The translations under genes and the position numbers were made by a program. The notes beneath the pieces are model-generated. The model ran no database searches. It saw only the letters and a list, made by a program, of their open reading frames with translations, and was not told where the DNA came from. Positions 42,418 to 50,433 of a stretch of 64,000 nucleotides of DNA are shown piece by piece. This DNA comes from a virus: the IMG/VR virus record IMGVR_UViG_3300042526_000595, positions 1 through 64,000 of that record; one strand, given 5' to 3'. Position 1 is the first letter of the stretch, and the number at the start of each line of letters is the position of its first letter.

Positions 42418-43248
42418 ATGATAAATTTTAACACGGAGTACTTCAGTAATAATTATTACTTCTTTTTAAAAGATAGAGGAGATAAAATATCCCTATATTA
42501 TTCTGTTGCGGATACTTTAACCGAATCAAGAAAAAAAGATGACAAGATTGACTTTGATAAAAAAGATACAAAAAAAATTAAAGATGTTATGTCTAAAGTT
42601 TTAAAGTCAAAGAAAAAGGTGTCAAAAGACGATTTAACTAAAACTTTAAAAAATGTTAAATCCAAAACAGAAATAGAAGAATTTGTTGATGAGGATGGAA
42701 CAATGTTAACATCTAGAATACCATATATTAATACCGCCTTATCTCCACGAAAAACGATGGACCAGACCGTTCCTATGGCAAGAACAACTAACGACCCTGT
42801 TACTAGAGGTTATAGAGTTTATTATGGTGAGAGTGAAGAAAAGGGTGATGAGATGATAAATGAAGTTGATTATTCAGAAGCATTTGGATATGCTGAAACT
42901 GAAAATATGGATTACGATAATACGGTTAAAACTCTCGCTAAAATGGGTGTTGAGAATCCGGAAGAAAGAGCTCAAGAATTTGGAAAACTTCCAAAACAAA
43001 AAAAACACGACGGTAAGTTAAAACAAAGATTATCTGAAAAAGATACAATAGAAGAACAACAGAAACAACAAATGACCAAAATGGTTGAGGATATTTTAAC
43101 CAAAAAATCAAAAGACGATTCTGGTGTTATCAAAAATAATGGTATCAGTAAAATATTAATGAAAAATCTTCAATCTATTAAAAAAATTGCTGAAAAAGAA
43201 GGTATTAGTATTAATATGTTAATTAAATCACTAAAATCAAATGAATAA
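42418..43248 (+). CDS. hypothetical charged protein, first gene of a small assembly operon
   Basis: 276 residues, strongly charged, with Lys/Asp/Glu-rich helical stretches (~35-75 and ~190-276). A less charged middle contains GYRVYYGESEEKGDEMI. No membrane segment, signal or enzyme motif. The composition resembles scaffold or prohead-core-type phage proteins but nothing specific is recognised. An earlier in-gap ATG (42404) opens only a nine-codon frame, so 42418 is taken as start. It overlaps the next gene by 8 nt. Confidence 0.6.
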   Translation: MINFNTEYFSNNYYFFLKDRGDKISLYYSVADTLTESRKKDDKIDFDKKDTKKIKDVMSKVLKSKKKVSKDDLTKTLKNVKSKTEIEEFVDEDGTMLTSRIPYINTALSPRKTMDQTVPMARTTNDPVTRGYRVYYGESEEKGDEMINEVDYSEAFGYAETENMDYDNTVKTLAKMGVENPEERAQEFGKLPKQKKHDGKLKQRLSEKDTIEEQQKQQMTKMVEDILTKKSKDDSGVIKNNGISKILMKNLQSIKKIAEKEGISINMLIKSLKSNE

Positions 43249-43711
43249 GGATTTATACGGAAAATCTTTTGCTATCCCCCAAGATGTCATTGAATATTTA
43301 CATCAATGCAATCAAGCTGTTGGTGAAGTGGATGAAACAACCGAAGGGTTTAAAAGAAATAAAGATTTAAGAGATAAGAAAGAAATTACATACCAACAAT
43401 TAAAACGAATGAAAAATTGGTTTGATAATTTTGATGGTCACGAAAATGATACCACACATATTTTAAATGGTGGACATTATGTGAAAAATTGGGTCAATGA
43501 CACATTAAATTCTATGAGAGATAATGTTGAGAATACTAAACAGAATAAGTCTGAAGTATTACCAAATCAATTCATCCAACCTCACGAAAAAAATGATATG
43601 ACAAAGATGAATAGACCAACTCAATCACATAAATCAGCCGTGAATAGATATGATTCAGCAATTGTTGAGAATTTACAAAGAATAAACGATTTAATAAAAA
43701 AAATAATTTAA
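43241..43711 (+). CDS. hypothetical phage protein
   Basis: 156 residues, mainly helical. It has IPQDVIEYLHQCNQAVG near the N-terminus, a central KNWFDNFDGHENDTTHILNGG, and a C-terminal helix ending IKKII. The layout is that of a small conserved virion or assembly protein. It overlaps the previous gene by 8 nt and precedes the next by 3 nt, so it is translationally linked. Function unknown. Confidence 0.6.
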   Translation: MNKDLYGKSFAIPQDVIEYLHQCNQAVGEVDETTEGFKRNKDLRDKKEITYQQLKRMKNWFDNFDGHENDTTHILNGGHYVKNWVNDTLNSMRDNVENTKQNKSEVLPNQFIQPHEKNDMTKMNRPTQSHKSAVNRYDSAIVENLQRINDLIKKII

Positions 43712-43714
43712 GTT

Positions 43715-44008
43715 ATGGCAAATTTAGACCCAATAGACTTGGCTCAACCAGAAAATAAGTTGTCGTCTATCGCGACAGCACAAAGAGCAATATTATTCCC
43801 AAAAAACGATTATAAAACAACTAACCAATATTCTTCGGTTAATCCTGACGCATTGGCGGATGGAGATACTAAAGGTAAAGGGACTGGTGGTGATTTAGAT
43901 GTTTATAATCAAGGTGCCGGAGCAATCCAAGACATTTTAGAAAGAAAATCTGAAATAGTTGTGAATACCTTTAAACCAAACGCACCTTACACCACACCAA
44001 GCGCTTAA
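43715..44008 (+). CDS. hypothetical phage protein
   Basis: 97 residues, soluble, Asn/Asp/Gly-rich, with ATAQRAILFPKNDYKTTNQY followed by a Gly-rich turn (TKGKGTGGDLD). Its stop overlaps the next ATG (TAATG). No family recognised; probably a minor structural or assembly protein by context. Confidence 0.55.
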   Translation: MANLDPIDLAQPENKLSSIATAQRAILFPKNDYKTTNQYSSVNPDALADGDTKGKGTGGDLDVYNQGAGAIQDILERKSEIVVNTFKPNAPYTTPSA

Positions 44009-44424
44009 TGAAACTTTACAATACATTTAAGTCCCTTATTTTAGAAGTAGCGTCAGTTGACTCAATAGTCAATGCTATAAAAAATAAAGACAAGATAATA
44101 ATTTACTACGATGGTGATGAACCTGGTGGTCGTGGATTAAGGGAGATAGAACCTGTATGTTTTGGATACAGTAAAGCCGATAACCCTGTTCTACGAGCTT
44201 GGGATACTCAAGGAGCGTCTCACACCGGTTATAAAGGAGAACAACCTCTACCAGGATGGAGACTTTTTAGAGCAGATAAAATTCTCTCTTTTAAACCATC
44301 CGGAGAAAAGTTTGACACACCAAAACCCGGCTATAATACAGCCGGAGATAAAAGTATGACAAGAGTTATCATAAATGCGGTTTTTAATGAGCAACCAACT
44401 CAAACAGAACCAACACAATATTAA
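44008..44424 (+). CDS. WYL-domain-like protein
   Basis: 138 residues. The core reads as a WYL-type SH3-like beta barrel: SIVNAIKNKDKIIIYYDGD, then REIEPVCFGYSK, VLRAWDTQG and GWRLFRADKI, matching the I..AI....I.I.Y...R.I.P.......L.A.......R.FR.D.I pattern. WYL domains bind nucleic-acid or nucleotide ligands in bacterial regulators (PafC, CRISPR and defence regulators). Here no HTH is attached, so it may sense or bind a ligand on its own. Confidence 0.65.
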   Translation: MKLYNTFKSLILEVASVDSIVNAIKNKDKIIIYYDGDEPGGRGLREIEPVCFGYSKADNPVLRAWDTQGASHTGYKGEQPLPGWRLFRADKILSFKPSGEKFDTPKPGYNTAGDKSMTRVIINAVFNEQPTQTEPTQY

Positions 44425-44430
44425 AACATT

Positions 44431-45042
44431 ATGACAAACGAAAATAGTTTAATGGAAAAATTAATGGTGTCTAAAAAAATGATAGACATTCATAACCAAA
44501 CACCAAGAGGGGGATTACCTTCTATGAATTCATATAATTCACCTGAAGTAGAATCATACGATGCTCCACAAGCAAAGTATTCATTACCTCAAGAGTTTTT
44601 ACAAGAAAATTCAACAACAAATGAACCTTATTTATCGTCAATACCTAAAACACCAACGATGCCACAACCTCTTACAAGTGATAGAGTTATGTCATCTAAA
44701 TTACCTGACGAAATAAAACGATTAATGATAGAACACCCAATTAACCAACCAAGTTCTATGGGTGGTGGTTCAGTTTTATCTGATGAATTAGTTGAAAAAG
44801 CGTCAAAATTAATGAATTTAAAAGGTAATCAACAACCAACCCAAGTTGTTAAAGAACAATCATCTCAACCAAATTTTAATAACAAACAATTAAAGGAAAT
44901 GTTAAAAGAAGTTGTTGAGGAAGTTTTATTAGAAAATGGTGTGATTGCCGAATCAACACAAAAATCAAACGAACTCTTCTCTTTTAAAGTTGGAAAACAT
45001 GTTTTTGAAGGTAAGGTAACCAAGATTAAAAAATTATCTTAA
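44431..45042 (+). CDS. hypothetical phage protein, disordered N-terminus
   Basis: 203 residues. The first ~140 are low-complexity (Pro, Ser, Gln, Asn) and probably disordered. Residues ~145-175 form an acidic helix (KQLKEMLKEVVEEVLLENG), and the last ~25 fold as strands (FSFKVGKHVFEGKVTKIKKL). Last gene of the operon before a terminator. Function unknown. Confidence 0.55.
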   Translation: MTNENSLMEKLMVSKKMIDIHNQTPRGGLPSMNSYNSPEVESYDAPQAKYSLPQEFLQENSTTNEPYLSSIPKTPTMPQPLTSDRVMSSKLPDEIKRLMIEHPINQPSSMGGGSVLSDELVEKASKLMNLKGNQQPTQVVKEQSSQPNFNNKQLKEMLKEVVEEVLLENGVIAESTQKSNELFSFKVGKHVFEGKVTKIKKLS

Positions 45043-45062
45043 CTTTATTTACTCTCAAGATT

Positions 45063-45095
45063 AACCCTCATCTACCAAGTTGGGGGTTTTTTTAT
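45063..45095 (+). terminator. intrinsic terminator
   Basis: The AACCCTCA / TGGGGGTT stem (one G-T wobble, 10-nt loop) is followed by TTTTTTT and closes the operon that starts at 42418. Confidence 0.75.
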
Positions 45096-45126
45096 TTAAA
45101 AAACTTTCCTTTTGATTAAACCGGTA

Positions 45127-45134
45127 TATTTATA
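45127..45134 (+). promoter_or_regulatory. putative late promoter octamer TATTTATA
   Basis: The octamer lies 16 nt before the ATG at 45151. It sits inside the longer frame that could begin at TTG 45112, which argues for the later start. Confidence 0.4.
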
Positions 45135-45150
45135 TAATAAAGATAAAGTT

Positions 45151-46065
45151 ATGGATATTAAAACTGAAAAAAAAATTATCTCCGAATATAAAAAGGGGAA
45201 AAGTAGTTTAGAAATTGTTAAAATTGTTGGATTATCAAAACCAACAATTCTTAAAGTACTACACAAACATAATTTAGTTAGAAAAAGAGATAGATGTTCT
45301 TCTTTAAATATTAAAAAAGATGGGGAAAAATACTATATTATTCGTAAATGTCCAAAATGTGGTCAAGACATAAAAACTACATCAAAAGATAGAACAATTG
45401 CTTGTCGGAATTATTTTAATTCCATAAATAAAAATAGTAATTGTGTTAAATGTATGTCAGAATCTTTTATTGGTGAGGGAAATCATTTTTTTGGTAAAAC
45501 TCACAAAAAAGAAAGTTTAGAAAAAATATCCAAAAGTAAAAAAGGTCAAAATTCAGGGGATAAAAATCATATGAAACAAGAAAAATATCGTCAAATGAGT
45601 AGAGATATTATGAGGTCAAATTGGGATAACGGTATATTAGATAGGGGTGTAATTTCTGAGCAAATGAAACAAACTCAACGAAGTGGTAAAATTAAATCAA
45701 CTATTGTTTCAAAAAAAGAAAAAGAGATTGTTAAAGAATTGAGAAAATTAGGTTATAAAATAATTCATTCATATCGGGTTGATAGTAAAGTGTGTGATGT
45801 ATATATCCCATCATTAAATTTAATTATAGAGTATTTTGGAGATTATTGGCATTGTAATCCAAAAAAATATGAACCAAATTATTTTAATCAGAAAAAAAAT
45901 AAATTTGCTTGGGAATTATGGGATTATGATAAAAAGAAACTTGAATTAATTAAAAGTTATGGTTATAATTTAGAAGTTGTGTGGGAGGGAGACCTAAAAC
46001 TCAACAATAAATTAATAGAAATCATAATAGAATCCTATGTCACAAAACTCACTTCAACGCCCTAA
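45151..46065 (+). CDS. homing endonuclease (HTH + Vsr/EDxHD-like nuclease)
   Basis: 304 residues from ATG 45151. Residues ~5-45 are a helix-turn-helix (EYKKGKSSLEIVKIVGLSKP). A zinc-ribbon-like pair of CxxC motifs follows (RKCPKCGQD and NCVKCMSE). A NUMOD-type DNA-binding stretch comes next (GEGNHFFGKTHKKESLEKIS). The last third is a very-short-patch-repair-like nuclease: KVCDVYIPSLNLIIEYFGDYWH. That is the free-standing homing endonuclease architecture of large phages. Its 3' end overlaps, in another frame, the first nine codons of the glycosyltransferase that starts at 46037. Confidence 0.8.
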   Translation: MDIKTEKKIISEYKKGKSSLEIVKIVGLSKPTILKVLHKHNLVRKRDRCSSLNIKKDGEKYYIIRKCPKCGQDIKTTSKDRTIACRNYFNSINKNSNCVKCMSESFIGEGNHFFGKTHKKESLEKISKSKKGQNSGDKNHMKQEKYRQMSRDIMRSNWDNGILDRGVISEQMKQTQRSGKIKSTIVSKKEKEIVKELRKLGYKIIHSYRVDSKVCDVYIPSLNLIIEYFGDYWHCNPKKYEPNYFNQKKNKFAWELWDYDKKKLELIKSYGYNLEVVWEGDLKLNNKLIEIIIESYVTKLTSTP

Positions 46066-47296
46066 CGGTCAAGAAAAGATTAGCGTACTCGTACTGCCAT
46101 CTGACCGCTCGGGCGTTGGTTAACAAAACGGTAAATTTCGCTCAGTCGACCCCCATGTATTCCTACAAAATCAATATCCCGATGATTTTCATGTGGATAT
46201 TGATTACGACCCAAAGATAGATGATATTAATTATTGGAAAAAATATCAGATAATTCACGCACATAGAACTATTGGTAATAACTACGATGTGTCGGCACAA
46301 ATAATTAAAGGGTTAAAAGAATTAGGGATTATTGTTATTGTTGATATTGATGATTATTGGTTACCAACAGTAGACCACCCAATCCATAGTATTATTGTAA
46401 AACATAAAATCCACGAAAAAATAGTTGCAAATTTAAAAGAAGCCAGTTATGTTACAACAACAACTGATTTATTTGCAAACGAAATTCGTAAGCTTAATAA
46501 AAATGTACTAGTTTTACCAAACGCTATAAATCCAAAAGAGGGTCAATTTAATCAACCAACACCACCATCAGAAAAAATTAGAGTCGGATGGCTTGGAGGT
46601 AGTTCTCACATTGAGGATTTAAATTTGTTGGGGAATTTTGTTCAAAAAAATCAAGACATAAATGATAAATTACAATATGTTATTTGTGGTTTTGATATTA
46701 GAGGTACCGTAACGGAAATGAATCCACAAACAGGTGAAGAAAGAAAAAGAGATATATTACCTCACGAAACTGTTTGGACTAAATATGAAGATATTTTCAC
46801 TAACAAGTATAAAACCATAGATGAGAACTATAAAAAACATTTATTAGAGTTCAAAGAAAGAGAATTTTTATCAACAAGTGATTTACCATATGTTAGAGTT
46901 TGGACAAAACCTGTTACAACTTACGCTATGAATTATTCAAAATTTGATATATCTTTGGCACCAATTAAAAATCATATATTCAATAGGATGAAATCTCAAT
47001 TAAAGGTGATTGAGGCTGGGTTTTATAAAAAAGCGTTAATTGCTTCAGAAATCGGACCTTACACCATTGATTTAAAACATTGTTTGAAAAATGGTAATTT
47101 TACAGATGGTAACGCAATTTTAATACCCGAGAATAGAAATCATAGTGATTGGTCTAAATCAATTAAAAAATTGGTTCAAAACCCTGAAATGATTACTGAA
47201 TTAGGCGAGAGATTATTTGAAACTGTTAAAGACAAATATGATTTAAAAAATGTGACCGTTACAAGAGCAGAATTTTACAAATCTTTAATTAAATAA
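46037..47296 (+). CDS. GT4-like glycosyltransferase interrupted by in-frame TAA (possible ribosome bypass)
   Basis: From ATG 46037 the frame reads 28 codons ending SVLVLPSDRSGVG, then TAA at 46121, then CAA AAC GGT, and continues in the same frame as KFRSVDPHVFLQNQYPDDF. It runs through HAHRTIG, VDIDDYW and RVGWLGGSSH to 47296. Removing 12 nt (TAACAAAACGGT) gives SGVGKFR, the expected continuous GT-B N-terminal loop; total 415 residues. After the stop the only in-frame start is GTG 46193, which would lose that loop. TAA is a normal stop elsewhere here. Either translation bypasses the gap (matched GGT take-off and landing codons), or the stop is read through, or the gene is broken. Confidence 0.7.
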
Positions 47297-47299
47297 AAA

Positions 47300-48001
47300 A
47301 TGATAAACATACCTTTAACCAAAATATTGTTTCTTGATATTGAAACAGTTGGTGGATGTAAAAACTATACCGAGTGTAAAGTTAACAATCCTAATGTGGC
47401 AAAACAATTTGAAAAATATTTTGATTGGTTTCAAAAAAGATTTCCGGAAGATGTTGGTCGGTCATTTGACTATGTCTTTGAAAAACGAGCGGCATTAGTT
47501 CCCGAGTTTGCAAAAATTGTTTGTGTTAGTGTTGCTTTCGTTATGGATAATGGAGATATTAAAAAACAATCATTCTCCGGAGATGATGAAAAAAAATTAC
47601 TAAAAGATTGCCAAACATTACTTAATCGTTGTGGTAAATTAGATTTTTATCTATGTGGACATAATCTTAAAAATTTTGACATCCCAATGTTGGCAAAAAG
47701 AATGATAATTAACGGATTAAAACCATCCTCAATACTACCGTCTTACAATACAAAACCGTGGGAGATTAAAGCCATTGACACCAAAGAAATTTGGCAATAC
47801 GGAGCTTACACCGCAATTGGTTCATTGGACTTAATGTGTTCTTGTATGGATGTTCCATCACCAAAGGAAGGTGATGTTACTGGAGATAAAGTTCACGACG
47901 CGTATTGGAATAAAAATATGTTATCAGAAATCACTGCTTATTGTGAGCGTGATGTGTTAGTATTAATTGATGTAATAAAAAAATTAAAAGAATTAGAATA
48001 A
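47300..48001 (+). CDS. DEDDy 3'-5' exonuclease (PolB proofreading-like)
   Basis: 233 residues. Exo I is FLDIET (D13, E15), Exo II GHNLKNFDIP (D127) and Exo III YCERD (Y214, D218), the DEDDy set. It resembles standalone PolB-type exonucleases found in Bacteroidota and phages. Probably a single-strand DNA or RNA exonuclease for repair or nucleotide salvage; not part of the polymerase, which has its own Exo domain. Stop and next start overlap by 1 nt (TAATG). Confidence 0.85.
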   Translation: MINIPLTKILFLDIETVGGCKNYTECKVNNPNVAKQFEKYFDWFQKRFPEDVGRSFDYVFEKRAALVPEFAKIVCVSVAFVMDNGDIKKQSFSGDDEKKLLKDCQTLLNRCGKLDFYLCGHNLKNFDIPMLAKRMIINGLKPSSILPSYNTKPWEIKAIDTKEIWQYGAYTAIGSLDLMCSCMDVPSPKEGDVTGDKVHDAYWNKNMLSEITAYCERDVLVLIDVIKKLKELE

Positions 48002-48597
48002 TGGAATATAATAATTTAGATTTTTTAGAGGAAAAGGCTAAAGAATTAAGACAAAGATTAGAGGGTGATTTTGAAGATTTAGATATGACCGAAATGATGA
48101 ATGAATTGGGTGTTGATATTAAAGATTTAGAGGATAAAATGTTAAATCATAGAACTAAATTACCTTTACAATTTAATAAATTACATCCCGATGCCGTAAC
48201 ACCTAAATACAATTACGAAGGTGATTCGGGATTTGATTTACATTCTATTGATGAGATAATTATACCCCCATTTGGAAGAGCTTTAGTCCCAACAGGATTA
48301 TCCTTTGACATTAAAGATGGTTATGAAATTCAAGTTAGAACCAAAAGTGGGTTAGCCATTAATCAGGGTCTTATGATATTAAATTCTCCCGGAACAGTAG
48401 ATTCCTCATACACAGGAGAAATAAAAGGAATTATTTTTAACACTAACCCTTTTGAGTTTACAATACCTAAAGGTATGAAAATAGGACAAGCTGTTCTATG
48501 TCCTGTTGTAAATGGGGGGTGGGTTGACTTAATTGAGGTTAACAAAATAAACGAAAAAGATAGAGGTGAGAATGGATTTGGAAGTACAGGAATATAA
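48001..48597 (+). CDS. dut: dUTP diphosphatase
   Basis: 198 residues: a ~50-residue acidic helical N-terminal extension followed by a trimeric dUTPase. All five motifs are present: I DSGFDLHS (75-82), II RTKSGLA (113-119), III NSPGTVDSSYTGEIKG (128-143), IV GMKIGQAVLCPV (158-169) and V RGENGFGSTG (188-197). It hydrolyses dUTP to dUMP, keeping uracil out of phage DNA and feeding dTMP synthesis. The extension is absent from ordinary cellular enzymes. Coupled to the exonuclease gene by TAATG. Confidence 0.95.
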   Translation: MEYNNLDFLEEKAKELRQRLEGDFEDLDMTEMMNELGVDIKDLEDKMLNHRTKLPLQFNKLHPDAVTPKYNYEGDSGFDLHSIDEIIIPPFGRALVPTGLSFDIKDGYEIQVRTKSGLAINQGLMILNSPGTVDSSYTGEIKGIIFNTNPFEFTIPKGMKIGQAVLCPVVNGGWVDLIEVNKINEKDRGENGFGSTGI

Positions 48598-49147
48598 CTC
48601 AACAAATTTAAAAGTGGTCATGAGACCTTATGAATCAGAACACGAATTAAGATTGTTTTGTCAAGAATTAAGAGAAACTTTAGGAGATTCTCCTACAATT
48701 GTTGAGCTTGGTTCATACATGGGAGAAAGTAGTTTAATTTTTTCACAAGAATTTCCGAATGGAAAAATTATATGTATTGACTCGTGGGAAGGAGGTTTTG
48801 ATGATTCTGATTCTGCTAGCCACGCTGATTATATTGATGTTGAAGAACAATTTGATTTAAGATTATCGTCTGTAAATAACATTACAAAATTAAAAGGGTA
48901 TTCAACAGACTTTACAATAGAATGTGATATGGTTTATATTGACGCTTGTCATAAATATGAGTGTGTTATGAACGATATTAAACATTGGAACCCATTGACT
49001 AAAAAAGTTATCTCTGGTCATGATTATAATACAGATGAATTTATTGTGGTTCATTCACATATAGCCGGAGTTAAAGTGGCAATAAACGAATCATTAGGAG
49101 TTCCGGATAAAACATTCGGAGATGGCTCTTGGTTTAAATTAAAATAA
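48572..49147 (+). CDS. class I SAM-dependent methyltransferase
   Basis: About 191 residues from ATG 48572, which overlaps the dUTPase 3' end. GTG 48566 and ATG 48620 are alternative starts. The SAM loop is IVELGSYMGESSLIF, followed by IICIDSWEGG and CDMVYIDACHKYECVMNDI, the Methyltransf_24 pattern. The D-H-K region after it (GHDYN) is intact. It is followed by a second, related methyltransferase 1 nt later. The target is likely a sugar or protein in the surface-modification pathway, but could be a nucleotide. Confidence 0.7.
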   Translation: MDLEVQEYNSTNLKVVMRPYESEHELRLFCQELRETLGDSPTIVELGSYMGESSLIFSQEFPNGKIICIDSWEGGFDDSDSASHADYIDVEEQFDLRLSSVNNITKLKGYSTDFTIECDMVYIDACHKYECVMNDIKHWNPLTKKVISGHDYNTDEFIVVHSHIAGVKVAINESLGVPDKTFGDGSWFKLK

Positions 49148-49148
49148 T

Positions 49149-49697
49149 ATGAAACATTTTTATATAGAGATTGATGGGTTTGCCGCGGATGAGGAACAAG
49201 GAGAATTACTTAGAACGATATTAACTAAAATTGATACCAAAACAAGTATAAATATTGCTGAAATTGGTGTTTATAAAGGAAGAGGAACCTCATTATGGAA
49301 TATAGAATTAATGAACCATAATGTTGAATACACTTATTACGCGATAGACCATTTCATGGGGTCTAATGAACATGATAAATCGGTAGATTATTATAATATA
49401 ACATTAAATAATTTACGACCAATACTTAATAAAATACATTTAATAAAAAATGATTCAGTTTCTGAATCGCAAAATTACCCTGATAATTTTTTTGATATTG
49501 TCTATATTGATGCGTCTCATGAATATGAATATGTCCTTGAAGATATTAAAAAATGGTTACCAAAAGTTAAAGATGGTGGTATAATTTGCGGAGATGATTA
49601 CATTAGTGGATGGGACGGGGTAATAATAGGGGTAAATGAAGTATTCCAAGATAAAGTGAATATTGTTGGGAAACAACAATGGTGGGTTAAAAAATAA
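49149..49697 (+). CDS. class I SAM-dependent methyltransferase
   Basis: 182 residues. The SAM loop is IAEIGVYKGRGTSLW, with YYAIDHFMGS as the acidic strand, FFDIVYIDASHEYEYVLED, and GGIICGDDY. It is a paralogue of the gene just upstream, and the tandem pair suggests two methylations of one product. The next gene starts 4 nt downstream. Confidence 0.7.
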   Translation: MKHFYIEIDGFAADEEQGELLRTILTKIDTKTSINIAEIGVYKGRGTSLWNIELMNHNVEYTYYAIDHFMGSNEHDKSVDYYNITLNNLRPILNKIHLIKNDSVSESQNYPDNFFDIVYIDASHEYEYVLEDIKKWLPKVKDGGIICGDDYISGWDGVIIGVNEVFQDKVNIVGKQQWWVKK

Positions 49698-49701
49698 TAA
49701 T

Positions 49702-50433
49702 ATGAGAGTAGCATTAGTTTGTATTGCAAAAAATGAAGATAATTACATCCAAGAATGGGTTGATTATAATAAAAAATTGGGGTTTGACGACATTTTTATT
49801 TATCAAAACAATTGGAGATGTTCTATTGATGAACCAAATGTAATTAAAATAGAATACGATGGGACAACAAGACAAGTACCCTGTTATAATGAATTTATTA
49901 AAAATTATAAAAAAGATTATGATTGGGCAGCATTTTTTGATGTTGATGAGTTTTTGGTCTTAAAAAAACATAAGAATATTAAAGAATTCATTTATGACTA
50001 TAAAGACCATAATGGTATTGGTGTTAATTGGGTTCTGTTCGGGGATAATGGTTTATCTGAAATTAACAACGAATATAGTATGGTTAAAAGATTCACAAAA
50101 TGTCAATCAAAACCAAATGAACACATTAAAACAATTCTTAATTTAAAAGAACCTAATTTTATGAATGTTCACTCTCCAGACAGAGAAATTGTTGACACTA
50201 ATCATGTAAAATTTAGAGGACCCTTTAACTATAAAGGGTTAACAGACATTGCACAACTCAATCATTACTTTTGTAAAACGAAAGAAGAGTTCATTCTTAA
50301 ATGTAGTAGGGGGAGAGCAGATTACACTATTAGTAGGTCAATTAAAGAGTTTGATTCACATAATTTTAATGAAATTACAGATTTAACAGCATACAATTTT
50401 TTCTATGGTAACAATAATATACTCAACACATAA
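49702..50433 (+). CDS. GT92-like glycosyltransferase
   Basis: 243 residues from ATG 49702. The frame runs open to 49663, but the extra residues lie within the methyltransferase gene and the fold begins MRVALVCIAKNEDNYIQEW. FFDVDEFLVL is the DxD site, and TNHVKFRGP with LNHYFCKTKEEF completes the GT92/Glyco_tranf_2_4 pattern. Such enzymes extend surface glycans (galactose in known cases). It overlaps the following gene by 29 nt. Confidence 0.75.
   Translation: MRVALVCIAKNEDNYIQEWVDYNKKLGFDDIFIYQNNWRCSIDEPNVIKIEYDGTTRQVPCYNEFIKNYKKDYDWAAFFDVDEFLVLKKHKNIKEFIYDYKDHNGIGVNWVLFGDNGLSEINNEYSMVKRFTKCQSKPNEHIKTILNLKEPNFMNVHSPDREIVDTNHVKFRGPFNYKGLTDIAQLNHYFCKTKEEFILKCSRGRADYTISRSIKEFDSHNFNEITDLTAYNFFYGNNNILNT

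Noticed and set aside
45112-45150. Upstream TTG start for the homing endonuclease
   Set aside because: The stretch contains a TATTTATA promoter-like block and encodes no recognisable domain; ATG 45151 is preferred.
46121-46123. TAA reassigned as a sense codon
   Set aside because: TAA ends many clearly complete genes in this window, so a code change does not explain this one in-frame stop.
49663-49701. N-terminal extension of the GT92-like gene
   Set aside because: Low-complexity residues overlapping the methyltransferase gene; the fold starts at ATG 49702.
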